A stretch of 64,000 nucleotides of DNA from assembly GCF_949628215.1 (NCBI RefSeq), contig NC_134278.1, positions 45,510,191 to 45,574,190 on the forward strand, in the 5' to 3' direction. Position 1 is the first letter of the stretch. Each line of letters begins with the position of its first letter. The notes beneath the pieces are model-generated. The model had not been told where the DNA came from. It worked only from the letters and a program-made list of their open reading frames with translations, and made no database searches. The position numbers were made by a program, and so were the translations under genes. This DNA comes from Phalacrocorax aristotelis. Taxonomy: Eukaryota > Chordata > Aves > Suliformes > Phalacrocoracidae. Shown here piece by piece: positions 26,330 through 37,112 of the stretch.

Positions 26330-27800
26330 GTGCGAAGCCACCGTGACCCGAGTGAGTAGGCGCCGGGTGAGGTGCGGGGCCGGGCTGCGTGACTCGGAGC
26401 GTCCCGCAGCGCTCCCCGTTCGCTGCCCCGCAGCCAGGAGCGCTCGGACCCCGCCGGGCAGACCCCGCCGCTCCGGGGGCCGGCGGCCGGAGGCTGCGGG
26501 GCGCTGCGGGGCGGCCGCTCGGCGGGGCCGCGGCCGGGACCGGGGCCGGGACCGGGGCCGCGGAGGCGCCTCGCCCCGCCGGGAGCCCGGGACGGCCCGC
26601 GGCGCGCTCTTATTTTGGTTGGGAGCGGGCAGCGCTGCCGGCTGGAGCCGGGAGAGCGGAGGGAAGCGAACTGTGCTCCTCTGTTTGGTTTAGGGTTGGG
26701 TGTTTTTTTCTTTCCCTTTCCCTCCTCTCTCTCTCCCCTCCTCACTATAGCAACCAACGCCAGCCTGACAAAAATGCACCCTCTATGGACAATGGCCCAG
26801 CCTTCCTGCTCGCCTCGCTCCTCTTCTTCCTCGCCGAGCCAAAGAAAGTTTCCAGCCGCCACCCCCCCGCTTCTCGCCTCCCCCTCCCCACCCCCCGCCC
26901 CCGCCCGGGGCAGGCTCCTGCGCAAATCCCCGTGCGGGGCGACCGGGCCACGCTCAGCCCCGCCGGGACTGGGTCGACCCCTACGTGGGAGCCGAGGGAG
27001 GGGACAAGTCGCCCCCCGGCCTTGGCCCCGCTGCCCCCAGCCCCCCTGCCAGCGGGACAGGCCATTTCTGCCCTGCCCGCGGGGGCTGCTCCGCCGTGCG
27101 TTGCGTTGCAAGGGGTTGGGGGGGGGGGGGGAAGGGGGAGGGGCGGGTGCCCGTGTCCCCCCGTGTCCGTGTGCGGGGCAGCCCCGCGCGGCCGGGGCCG
27201 GAGCGGTGCCGCCCGCAGCCCTTTGGGGTGCTCAGCCCCAGGCCGGCTGCCGGGCTCGCCTCCTTGGTGGCCAAAAAGAGCATCCCCGGCCCGGAACGGC
27301 TTGTACTGGGCACGGCGAGTGGGTGAGCGGGGCAGTGGCGGCCGAGGGCCCTCGGAGCTGAGAAGGCGCTTCGGGAGAAGAGGGGAGTTGTGGCCAGAGG
27401 TGCCCCGAAGGCGGGGGTGGGGGGGGAAGGACCGTGTCCCCCGCTGAAGTAGGGATCCCGTTTATCTGAGCTCTTCCCGGGGTGCCCGCTTGTTTCCATC
27501 GGAGGGGATCACTAAGCCAAACAAACAAAATGAAGCGACCGTTGGATTTCCCAGAGAAGGCTGGGCACTTTTCTCTCTTCCTTTTTTTTTTTTTTTTCTC
27601 CCCCCTTTTATTTAAATCTGTTGCTGTGTTTCGCCCTGCACCACTCTCCGGACAGCGCAGGCTTTGGGAAGTCCCGGCTGAACCCGCTCTCCCGCGCCGG
27701 AGAGGCTGGGTCGCCCCCCTTCTCCCCATGCACCTGCCTTCCACGCCAGCAGAAACGCCCTTCCAGCTCCAGCGCGGGGCGGTCAGTTCCCAGCCGGGCT
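26330..27800. promoter_or_regulatory. CpG island 2, upstream of POU3F2
   Basis: Dense CpG and GC-rich sequence including short tandem CCGGGACCGGGG units near 26533-26560, a G14 run at 27118-27131, and a pyrimidine-rich gap at 26700-26760. Long overlapping open frames on both strands (up to about 350 codons) are low-complexity and mutually incompatible, so I treat the island as non-coding. It probably belongs to the Polycomb-type CpG-island cluster of the locus. Confidence 0.75.
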
Positions 27801-29259
27801 TTTGAACACTAAATTGCAAACTCCGCAGCACCAATCGCGCCTGGGTCTGTCTCCGAGAATTCAATAAACAAGCTGTATTAACTCCAACCAGAATTTATCT
27901 CGTAGACTGATGGAATTTGTCTTTTTTTCTCTTGGCGTTTTTTTTCTTCTTCTTCTGCTTCTTTTCCCCCCAAGGCCTCATATTCACCACTCAAAATTTA
28001 GCAGCCTGCCTTTGATAAATTACTCAAAGTAATCCCTGCAACAGCTAAGTCTGACTGGTTGACGTTGTGTTAGAAGTCTTCATAGCGGTATCTGTCTATA
28101 AAATATTCACTTGCGGACTACAAAGGGTGGATCATTTTTAATGACAAGATTCAGAACTGGAGGATGAAGGGAAAAGATTAATATCCGTGAATTCAAATAA
28201 TTTAATTTCAAATACTGAACTTAGAACATTATATCCTACTAGTTTAAACAGTGATGCAGATAAAATAGCAGAGTCTCAGATGAATGAAGTGGCCGGAAGA
28301 ATAGAGTTGCGGGCAATGTTGGAAATGAACATTAATCCAAACTTTACAGGAACTTTTTTCTTTTTTTTTTAATTCTGCACCTTCCTATCTTCTGGGATAA
28401 TCAGTATTCTAGCAGGGCAAGAACGTATATGATGTTTCACGCATGTGTGTGTATATCTATATATGCAGGGAGAGAGGTTTTCTTTCCTCTAGAGATAGGT
28501 GGAGAAATCTATTTAGACGGTGGATTTTAATTTCAATGGGTAATGTGAGCTTGTGCAATCAAAGTTATCAATTTCTGTCCTTTTTGTTTAGATTTCTTAG
28601 TTAAATGTGTTTGTTATATCTACCCCGAGGAGAAGCAACTTGAAAGTGTAGCTTTTGAGTCATCTTATAAATACATCCCTGAGGCTGCCGTTCTTGCAGC
28701 TTTAAGCAGTTTTCATTAAAGCAGCCAGCTGCCTCTTTGTGTAGATTGGATTTTTTTTAAAGCAATCACTTGTGAAGCCCCGGCCTCAGTTTTGTCTCTC
28801 CGCAGGCCCTTAAAGTTGAAGTTTCATTCATGCCTTGGGTCTCTCCACCGAATCAGACTCCTTGGAGCAACACTGGAAAGAGCCACACGAAAGTGCAGGC
28901 TTGAATACCTCATAGAGAAAGGTTTAAAAGGAAGCAGAGATCAAAACAATCCCATCTCACAAAAGGTGCATTAAACGCGCCCCAGCAATAAGCACAAATC
29001 TTCCAAGTTGGCCTTTAAAGGGAGCACCAGGAGCCTCACGTTTATTGCACCCAGCAATTCTCTGAGCAACTCGCCGCGTCTTTGCACTCCTGGCGCATTT
29101 CCTCCTAAAACAACATCTAATGGGAAGATAATAGAGACGCAGAAAGGAGGCGCGGGGGTTTTCTCGCCCTCCCCAGCCCGGCCCCCCTCGCCTTTTAGCT
29201 ACTTGAGTCTATCTCAAGGCTTCGAGACTTGAGTTTAAATAAATAAGCTTTTCACCTCT
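27801..29259. other. AT-rich inter-island block, enhancer-like
   Basis: No gene is seen. The sequence is AT-rich and non-repetitive with many TAAT cores (about 28130-28260 and 28510-28640) and a TATAAATA at 28666-28673 followed by a more GC-balanced stretch. Either distal enhancers or the promoter of a non-coding transcript is possible; nothing in the sequence decides between them. Confidence 0.4.
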
Positions 29260-30920
29260 AAGCAGCCCAGGCATATGCGATATCCGTTACCCACCCTACA
29301 AGGCACGCACGCACCCGAAGGCTCGGAAGAGCGTGTGTTTGCAGGGCGCTCCCCCGGCCCCCGGAGCCGGAGAGGCTGACGCGCAGCGGCCGGGAGCCGA
29401 GGCTCGCTAGGAACGAGCCGTGCTCCTGTTCCGCCGCTGCTGGAAATGCAGCTTTCTCTCCGGCGCGCACGGAGTTGAAACGCCAAGGGAGCCCAAGATC
29501 TGACAAGCCGGAGCCCGCTGCAGCAGCCGGGGGCGGGTGGCGGGCAGGGGGCCCCCGGGCGACGGGGTGGCCGGGCGGGGGGGCGGCCGGAGGGCTCCCG
29601 GAGCCCGGCAGCCTCCCTCTGCACGCACCTGATGTGTATGCAGCACCTCGCCTCCCAGCCAGGAGAGAGCTCCGGTTAAGTGGCGCTCTATGTATTTTAT
29701 AGCGAATATTCTCGAGTAGCTGCACCGCAATGAAGGAGATATCAAGGAGGCCTGTCAGTTCAAAGCTTTTGGGGTTGTTTGAAAATCTTCTTCACGTCAA
29801 AGTAAGCAGCCCTAGTATTTGAACAGCTGCTTTGAACAGTGAAAAGGGCTGAGCTGAATCAAAACACTGCAGTGTCTGCCCAAGACACCGCATCACCTTC
29901 AACCTGCTTTTATACCAGCAGAGAAAAGGAAAGAAAGGCTGGTGAGACCTCTAATCCCGCGGGGTCAGCTCCGCCAGAAAGGGGGCACATGACTGTCTCT
30001 TTCACATCCCGAGGGCCTCGGACCCGAGCGGGTCCCCGAGCGGCGGCCGGAGCCGGAGCCCGCGGCGGAGCGGAGCGGGGCGGCCGGGCGCTCCCTCCCC
30101 GCTCCCCGGCGCTCCCCTCCGCGGGGGGGAGACGGGAGCGAAGGATGCTTAAGGAGCGGTATTAATGACAGGGCTAACAATGCTGGGGAGGACGAGGAGG
30201 AGGAGGAGGTGGAGCCTGCGGCGGCTCTGAATGCACCGGCCGCGCTCCTCGCCGCTCCCAGCTGCGACTCCATAGGCGCCCGCTCGGCCGGGGCGGGGGC
30301 CGGAGGGACGGCGAGGGGCTTCGCTGCGGGGCTCGGGTTTTGTCCGACTCCTAACGCCGTGCCGCTACTTCGGTAATTGTGTGATTACCGGTAGCCTTCG
30401 AGACCTGCCGCCGGGGCAGGACGGTGACCGCCGGCACCACCGGGCAGGGCGGAGGGCCGGGATGGGGGCGGTGGGGGGATGCACGACCGGGGCAGGGCTG
30501 GAGGGGGGGGGGTCCCCCGAAAAAAAGTGACGACTGCAGCTCGCCGACCCCCGCGTCCCGTCTCCTCCTCGAGGCGCGGTGCTGCCGGTACTCCACGGGG
30601 ACCAGCCGGCCGTGGGACGCGGCCACACGCCGTGGGGCCGGGGCACAGGGGAGTTCCCACGGACGGTCAGCGGGGTGGGCCCACGCTGGAGGTACCCGCC
30701 TGAAAAGCTAGCCCCGGGAACGAGGCGTGGCGTGGCCCCTCGTGTCGCGTCCACGCATGAACTTTTGGCAGCGGACCTGGAGGCGTGCTGGCGGGAAAGC
30801 CGGCCCCGGCAGAGCCCCGGCGGCCCCGGGAGCGGGGCGGGAGGGCTGGCCCGGGCGCGGGGAGCGGCCCGGCTCTCCCAGGACGGTCCCCGCGATGAAG
30901 CCTGCTGCGGACTTGCCCTT
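29260..30920. promoter_or_regulatory. CpG island 3, upstream of POU3F2
   Basis: Two GC-rich lobes (about 29260-29640 and 30000-30920) are separated by a less GC-rich stretch containing GATATC and AT-rich motifs. CpG is frequent. Open frames inside are low-complexity. The island lies within 3.4 kb of the POU3F2 start and may hold proximal enhancers or an upstream transcript start. No defined core promoter motif is seen. Confidence 0.7.
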
Positions 30921-32369
30921 TTGTTTTGGTCTCCACCTAATTGGGAGGAGAGAGAGACGAGAAAATGAGCATCAAATCATAAAATTCCCGGGTGCCCGGT
31001 TGTTTCCACGCGGGAAACAAAAGGCAGAGCTTCACTTCAGAGGCACTGACTTCCCTCCCCGCGACACTCGCGGAACAGAACAGGCAGTATTGTTCTTCCC
31101 TTCGCCTGCACGTCGAAGAAAGGGGGGGAAAAACCCCTTAGGAAGAATCTCCACTCTTTCATGGACAAAGTTTGCTTCCCCCCGCCTCCTCCCTCCCTTT
31201 TCCCTCCTCCCTCCTCCCTCCCTCCCCTCCCACCCCCCGGCAGAAGGAGCTCTTGATACGCCGCTAAACTAACGAAACGAGGTAACTCCTGCTGCGCCCC
31301 TTGTCTCAGGGCACTGGATATCCTGTTTATGCTGCTTCTGTGTATATGTTTATGTGCGGGAGCCCATCCCCCCGCTCCTCCACACCCCCACGCAGAGGAA
31401 TATTTCCAGGCAAGGAGCCTTTCCACCGCTCACGTTAAATACGATGATTTATAAACAACTCGCAGAAGAAAGCTGTTTCTTGTTAGTAGTAATAAATTCC
31501 CCGGTCCGCCCCATTGTATTATTTCGATGAAGATTGCGGGAGCCTGCGACGCGCACCTACCCCCGTGAGCAGTTTATTTGCGAGACAAAGCTATGGCTTC
31601 CAGCTCAAAAAACGGGCAGCCAACTCTTTTCGCGGCGGCCAGCTCGGGCGCTGCTCATTCCTAGGAAATCCGGATCCAGTTCCAGGGTCTCCTTCCTTCC
31701 TGTCCGGGCCGCAACTTCTTTTTTTTCTTCTTCTTCTTCTTTTTTTTTATTCCTTCCCCCTATCCCCCTCTAATTTTTTTTTTTTTTTTTTTTTGCCTTC
31801 TCCACCCCCCCCCCCTCCAAAATCTCTCGTACCGATGCCGAGCCGGCAGCACGGCCCAGGAGGTCACATAGGCACCCCGTCCCCCCCCGGGACGGGACAA
31901 GCGGAACAAAACCACCCCCGCGGCGCCGAGGTGCGAAGCCCCGACCCCCCCCCCACCCCGGCGGAACGGGCTTCTCCGGGGAGCGCCGGGGGCCCGGGGG
32001 CCGGCGGGGCAGCGAGGGGGGCCGGCGGCTGTCCTCCTCCGGGGGCGCGGCGCTGCGGGGCTGGCGGCGGGGCGGCGCTGCGTGCCCTCGGCACGGCTGA
32101 GAAAGTTGGGGGCGGGCGGAGGGGCGCGTCCCCCGCCCCGCTGCGGCCGCCCCGGGGCACCAGGGCCGGGCTCGGCGTGGAGACCCGCGGCGGGGCGCGG
32201 GGCCCCGGCGGGGCTCGAGCAACAGGAGCCGGCGGGCGGCGCGGTGCGGCGTTGCGGGGCGGCGCGGGGCGGTGCCGGCGGCCGAGCCCCCCCCCCCCCC
32301 GCCCCGCTCCCTCTCCCCGCCCCGAGGCCGCCGCCCCCCCGCGCCCCGTCCCCCCTCGGAGTTGGGTTC

Positions 32370-32651
32370 CAGAGGGGCGGTCGGGGGGCGGGGCGCGGGG
32401 GCGGGGCGCCGCCGTCGGGGCGCGCCAATGGTGGGCGGCGGCGGCGGCGGTTGCCAGGGGCGCCCGCGTCCGTCAGGGCGCGGGGAGCCAATGGCGTGCG
32501 GCGGCGGGGCGGGGCGGCCGCGCGTGCCTTCGCAGTGGGCCCCGCCGCGCGGGCCGGGGGGGCGCGGGCGCCGCGCGGCGCCCGAGGCGAAAAAGTAGCT
32601 GTCAAATGCGCGGCGCCTTTAACCGGCGCGATCAGTGCGGCTCGGCGAGTC
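32370..32651 (+). promoter_or_regulatory. POU3F2: POU3F2 core promoter and 5' leader
   Basis: Two CCAAT boxes in the same context, GCCAATGG, lie at 32424-32431 and 32487-32494, 63 bases apart. GC boxes (GGGGCGG / GGGGCGGGGC) lie at 32374-32408 and 32504-32518. There is no good TATA box. Transcription probably starts between about 32520 and 32600. The last 60 bases before the ATG (AAAAAGTAGCTGTCAAATG, then CCTTTAACCGG) match the POU3F2 leader as I remember it from mammals, but the exact start site cannot be read from sequence. Confidence 0.65.
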
Positions 32652-32876
32652 ATGGCGACCGCAGCCTCCAACCACTACAGCCTGCTCGCCTCCGGCTCCC
32701 CCATGGTGCACGCCGAGCCGCCCGGCGGCATGCAGCCCGGCGGCGGCTACCGCGACGCCGGCGCCCTGGTGCAGGCGGACTACGCGCTGCAGAGCAACGG
32801 GCACCCGCTGAGCCACGCTCACCAGTGGATCGCGGCGCTGTCCCACGGCGGCCCCGGCGGCGGCGGCGGCGGCGGG

Positions 32877-32909
<33 letters not shown>

Positions 32910-33080
32910 GCGCCCTGGTCGGCGGGCGCGCTGGGCCAGCCCGACATCAAGCCGGCGGTGGTGCAGGCGGGCGGGCGCGGCGACGAGCTACCGCCGCCGC
33001 CGCCGCCGCCGCCGCCGCAGCACCCGCCGCCGGGGCGGGCGCCGCACCTGGTGCACCACGGCGGCGGCGGCGGGCACCAC

Positions 33081-33113
<33 letters not shown>

Positions 33114-33859
33114 TGGCGGGCGGGCGGCGCGGCGCACCTGCCGCCCGGCATGGCCGCGGCCAACGGCGCGCAGGCGGGGCTGCTCTACTCCCAGCCGCCC
33201 GGCTTCACCGTGAACGGCATGCTGGGCGCCGCGCAGCCGGCGCTGCACCACCACGGCCTGCGCGACGCCCACGACGAGCCGCCGCCGGGGCCGCCGCACC
33301 ACGGCGCCGAGCACCCGCCGCCGCCCCACGGCCCCCACCCCGGGGCGGCCGGGCCGGCCCCCACCTCCGCCGCCGCCGCCGGGGCCGCGCCCCCCGGGCC
33401 ACCGCCGCCGCACCACGACCCGCACTCGGACGAGGACACGCCGACCTCGGACGACCTGGAGCAGTTCGCCAAGCAGTTCAAGCAGCGGCGCATCAAACTG
33501 GGATTTACCCAAGCGGACGTGGGGCTGGCGCTGGGCACCCTCTACGGCAACGTCTTCTCGCAGACCACCATCTGCCGCTTCGAGGCCCTGCAGCTCAGCT
33601 TCAAGAACATGTGCAAGCTGAAGCCTTTGTTGAACAAGTGGTTGGAGGAGGCGGACTCCTCCTCGGGCAGCCCCACCAGCATAGACAAGATCGCGGCGCA
33701 GGGCCGCAAGCGGAAAAAGCGCACCTCCATCGAGGTGAGCGTCAAGGGCGCGCTGGAGAGCCACTTCCTCAAGTGCCCCAAGCCCTCCGCCCAGGAGATC
33801 ACCTCGCTCGCGGACAGCCTACAGCTGGAGAAGGAGGTGGTGAGAGTGTGGTTTTGTAA
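32606..33859 (+). other. Overlapping upstream ORF in alternative frame
   Basis: An ATG at 32606, 46 bases before the POU3F2 start and in another frame, opens a 417-codon frame that runs through most of the POU3F2 coding sequence to a stop at 33857-33859. Its start context is weak (C at -3, C at +4). The translation is Arg/Ala/Gly-rich with no recognisable domain, as expected of a shadow frame in GC-rich DNA. If it lies in the mRNA, it could reduce initiation at the main ATG. I do not claim a protein product. Confidence 0.25.
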
Positions 33860-33980
33860 CAGGAGACAGAAAGAGAAGCGCATGACTCCCCCGGGAGGGA
33901 CGCTGCCGGGCGCCGAGGACGTGTACGGGGCCAGCAGGGACACGCCGCCGCACCACGGGGTGCAGACCCCCGTGCAGTGA
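32652..33980 (+). CDS. POU3F2: POU domain, class 3, transcription factor 2 (BRN2 / N-Oct-3)
   Basis: A nuclear octamer-binding transcription factor of developing brain; family knowledge links it to cortical and hypothalamic neuron identity. It has 442 aa in a single exon, as usual for class III POU genes (human is 443 aa). The N-terminus [12 protein letters not shown] and the [13 protein letters not shown] motif are class III signatures. Low-complexity transactivation region: Gly17 (69-85), Pro9 (114-122), Ala11 (144-154), then His/Pro-rich sequence. POU-specific domain about 261-335; linker with a basic RKRKKR cluster at 352-357; homeodomain 353-412 with WFCNRR at 400-405, including the POU-type Cys50 and DNA-contacting Asn51. 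The C-terminal tail ([16 protein letters not shown], ending GVQTPVQ) separates it from POU3F1, POU3F3 and POU3F4. The start is the first in-frame ATG of an open frame reaching further upstream, with G at -3 and +4. Oddity: the polyglutamine run of mammalian POU3F2 is absent. Confidence 0.97.
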
Positions 33981-34003
33981 ACTCGCGGCGGGGGCGCCCG
34001 GCC

Positions 34004-34036
34004 CCTCCTCCTCCTCCTCCTCCTCCTCCTCCTCCT
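34004..34036 (+). repeat. (CCT)11 repeat after the stop codon
   Basis: Eleven tandem CCT units begin 24 bases after the POU3F2 stop codon, in the 3' UTR, followed by a U-rich tract. Confidence 0.95.
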
Positions 34037-34063
34037 CTCCTTCCCCCAACTTTTGATTGTCCT

Positions 34064-34205
34064 CCTTTTTTTTTTTTCTTTTTTTTTCTTGTTTTTCTTT
34101 TTTAATTATTATTTTCTCCTCTCTTTAAAAAAAAGACAAAAAAACAAAAAACAAAAAAAAGCGAAAAAAAAAAGGAAAAAAAAAACAAACAAAAAAGAAA
34201 ACAAA
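34064..34205 (+). repeat. U-rich tract followed by A-rich tract in 3' UTR
   Basis: A T-rich stretch (34064-34115, interrupted by C, G and AATTATTA) is followed within about 12 bases by an A-rich stretch (34127-34205, interrupted by C and G). In RNA the two halves could fold back on each other as a long imperfect U:A stem. Confidence 0.8.
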
Positions 34206-34370
34206 TCAAAAAGCGCGCGAGCGAGAGGGCGAGCGCGAATCACAGCAGACAGACAGACAGACAAAGCGTCTGCACCGGACTGTCCCTTAGACGGTAGCAG
34301 GAGCGATGCTGTATTTTGACCTTTTCCAGGCGAGTGCCCGTGCACCGGAGCGGAGTGAGTACCGCGCACA

Positions 34371-34433
34371 GGCAGGCAGGCAGGCAGCGGCACGGGCAGG
34401 GCAGGCACCGGCACCGGCACCGGCACCGGCACC
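34371..34433 (+). repeat. (GGCA)n and (GGCACC)5 repeats in 3' UTR
   Basis: Four GGCA units (34371-34387) are followed by five perfect GGCACC hexamers (34404-34433) plus a partial sixth. GC-rich tandem repeats in the proximal 3' UTR, likely length-polymorphic. Confidence 0.9.
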
Positions 34434-35182
34434 GGCACGGGCAGGCGCGGGGCGAAGCAGTTCGCAGAAAAGTCCCTTGCTCGCTGGCGAAAAAAATACG
34501 GCGCTGCCCGGCCAGGGAGGGGGCGGGAGGGGAGGGGGGGGCGCAGCCACCTCGGGTCCCCTCCGCAGCCCCCTCCTGCCACACAAAGGCAGATTGCATT
34601 GTGGAATGTCGCTCGGTGTTGGCACATGCTGCTGTGTTTATTTTCTGTGGATCCCCTGTAGGAATATATGAAAAAAAAAAAAAAAAAAGAAGAGAAAGGA
34701 AAAGCTATCCCTTTTGATGTAGACAGTATTTAACCGTACCAATTTGCACTGCAAGAAAATCGAAGTTTACATAAACAAATTCTTTTTTTTCTTTTTTTTA
34801 TTTTTCCCTTCCTTTCCGACCTTAATTTTGCAAATGACTTGCATTTTCCACGGTGAGCGTTAGTCAACCAGTGACCGGTCTACAATATGTTACTGTGTTT
34901 TAGCCTTTGCTTTATGTGTATATGTGAACTTTTGTTATAAACAAGTCTTCTTAAATATGTGTAACGCTTATTTTCTCCTTTTACCGTAGCAAAAAATGAA
35001 TGCGTATATCTGTATGTATGTATACATATGCATGCGTATGTACATACATACACATATATATATAATCTCTATATATACACATATATATGCACCGCCAGCT
35101 TCCATTCTCCAGAGGCGTGACTCTTGTAATTGCTTAATATACGCCTTCAATGGCAAGAGTCGAGTTTGGAGAAGGGAGAATA

Positions 35183-35190
35183 ATGCAAAT
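35183..35190 (+). promoter_or_regulatory. Octamer site ATGCAAAT
   Basis: A perfect octamer (TAATGCAAAT context) with ACAAAG, a SOX-like core, two bases downstream at 35193-35198. It lies 1.2 kb past the POU3F2 stop within an AT-rich, enhancer-like stretch. The spacing and order do not match the textbook SOX-OCT composite, so joint binding is speculative. Confidence 0.4.
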
Positions 35191-35593
35191 CGACAAAGTA
35201 AACTTCATTTTCAGGCAGTGTGGCCGGGGGCCGAGGCGCAGCCAGAGGGGGAGGACAAAAAAATTATATGCAGCCCTTGCAGCTTGTGCCAGCGCGGGTG
35301 AGGAAGGCCCGGCGTGGAAAGGCGGAGATGAAATAGCACGTTTCCAGAGTTTTCCCGGAGAAAGTGGCACTTCCTTGAGAGAGAAAGGGAATTATTTACC
35401 TTCACACACCCCTCCAGCATCCCCCCCCCCCTTTCCCTCCCCTCCTCCCCCCCCGAGGCTCCCCGTGCGTGCCTTTGGCACCCCGGGTCCCACTGCCCGG
35501 GCAGCCCCTGCCCGTGTCACCCCCAAAACTTTCCTTCCTTGAGCGGTTTGGCACCGAGGCAGGGCCAGGGAGAGCCCGAGGAGTTGCTGGGCC

Positions 35594-35751
35594 GGGGGGG
35601 GGGGGGTTGCCCGGGTCTTACACCTGCGTGTAAACCCCTGCTGCCCCCTCCTCTCCGCAGAGACTGTGTGCGGTTTTATTTTTCACTTTTATTTGTCTAA
35701 TTTATTATTTTTTTTTCTATCCGTATCTAGCCCCCCCCCCCCCCCCCCCCC
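35594..35751 (+). repeat. G13 run and C21 run in the 3' UTR
   Basis: An uninterrupted 13-base G run (35594-35606) is followed 124 bases later by an uninterrupted 21-base C run (35731-35751). In the transcript the two could pair as a 13-bp G:C stem. Run lengths may also be affected by sequencing error in homopolymers. Confidence 0.85.
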
Positions 35752-36400
35752 ATGTCCTTTGGTCAGATTGCGGTATAATTTATGGAAGGAAAGGACCAGT
35801 TTTAACTTGGGCAGCCTTGTGTCTTTCACTGGGGAATGAAATGAAGTGGGAAACAAAAAATTGCCATTTTTCAATCCGTCTTCCCCCCCCCACCCTGCTT
35901 CATTTATGGTTTTAAAGCGCATTTCATGACATTATCTCGATGGGAAACGGTTAACTTTAAAAAAAAAAAAAAAGAGAAAAACCCAGAAAAAAAGAAATAA
36001 AAGGGAAAAAAAAAAAGGCAAAACAAAAAGCCCTAAAGGGAAGCAGAGGAGCGGGACCTCAGAGCAGCGCATGTATGTGCGTGTGTCTGCGTGCGTGTGT
36101 TTGTGTACTCATGCACACACACAGCTATGCATATACATTAGAGGAACTTTAAGCTATGATAGTTACAAATTCATAAAGGGATCATTTAGTCGGCACAAAC
36201 GGGTGCTATAGAGACAGAGCATTTTTATAATCTAAAAGTTTACTTAGTTGAGTGTTGGACAATTATGGAGAAAAAAAAAACAACCCAGTGAAGCATTCTC
36301 TCTCTCGCAGAACTCTCCTATAAATATTGCATTCAGTAGCTAAGGCTTTAGAGTATGTTTCTCATTGTCTTTTAAAGCGCCTGTGACATTGGTTTTCTTC

Positions 36401-36449
36401 CCTTCTTTCTTTCTCCCTTCTTTCTTTCTTTCTTTCTTTCTTTCTTCTT
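36401..36449 (+). repeat. (TTTC)n microsatellite
   Basis: A tandem TTTC tetranucleotide tract, perfect over about 36417-36446, in the distal 3' UTR of POU3F2. Further T-rich tracts lie at 36550-36585. Confidence 0.9.
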
Positions 36450-37112
36450 GGTAAGACAGATGATGATTTCTAAGAGGCACATGCATTAGCCTTTTTCCTA
36501 GTTTTCCAACAATTGGTACAAAGATACGGGCACCAAGCTTTTCTCTTTGCTTTTCTTTTTTTTTTTTCCTTTTTTTTTTTTTTTTGATGTATTGAGCTGC
36601 TTGTTATTTAAAGTGTTGAGGACTAGCGCCTAGTGAAGTGAATCAGATCAGGGCAGATCCAGTGGTAAAGGGAGGAAATGAACTTTCAGACACTTATTAA
36701 TATGTGCGTAAGGTCAGAAAACGGAGTCGAGAGGGTGTTTGAGAAAAGCCTCAAACTCCAAACTCCAAATAGGTTTACTTTAAAAAAAAAAAAGTTACCA
36801 CACAAACCTTACCACTATGTATATATGTTTAATATTTGTCCTTTGAAATGCAGAATAGTTTCAATGTTTTCTTTGTCTATTTTTCTTTTTTTTTTTTAAA
36901 TGCTACCCAGGGAAATATTTTCATATCATTTTTAAGTGGCCTGCCTCAATGTATATTTATTTCTTTTAAAGCAAACAGGTTATGGAAACTGTTTTTCTGT
37001 AGCTTTAAATGAGTAGGTGAACAAAATCTATATGGGATGTATTTTTTTTTTTTTTGTTCAGTCTCTTTAAAAATACTTTGTTTTGGTACATTTGGATGTG
37101 CTTGTGGGGAAA

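Larger units (their letters stand above)
31840..33990. promoter_or_regulatory. POU3F2: CpG island 4, POU3F2 promoter and coding region
   Basis: An extremely GC-rich island spans the promoter and the whole coding sequence. It begins right after a long T-rich/C-rich stretch (31720-31815) and ends just past the stop codon with a CCT repeat. The first two thirds of the coding sequence use almost only G/C-ending codons, while the POU domain, under protein constraint, is less extreme. Confidence 0.9.

Noticed and set aside
26263-27864. Several frames of 200-350 codons in CpG island 2
   Set aside because: They overlap on both strands, have no recognisable domains and depend on sparse stop codons.
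28666-28673. TATAAATA as a promoter TATA box
   Set aside because: An isolated match in AT-rich sequence with no initiator, downstream gene or CpG island start; chance matches are common.
32988-33764. 258-codon minus-strand frame antisense to POU3F2
   Set aside because: It mirrors the constrained POU-domain codons and homopolymer repeats; there is no domain, promoter or conservation argument.
31514-33859. 781-codon plus-strand frame overlapping POU3F2 as a separate gene
   Set aside because: The translation is Arg/Ala/Gly low-complexity without domains, and its length follows from the lack of stop codons in GC-rich DNA. Only the uORF start at 32606 is worth noting.
32652-33980. Identity as POU3F1, POU3F3 or POU3F4
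   Set aside because: The C-terminal tail [12 protein letters not shown]...GVQTPVQ and the N-terminal NHYSLL are those of POU3F2; POU3F3 has a different tail with a glutamine run, and POU3F1/POU3F4 differ in length and N-terminus.
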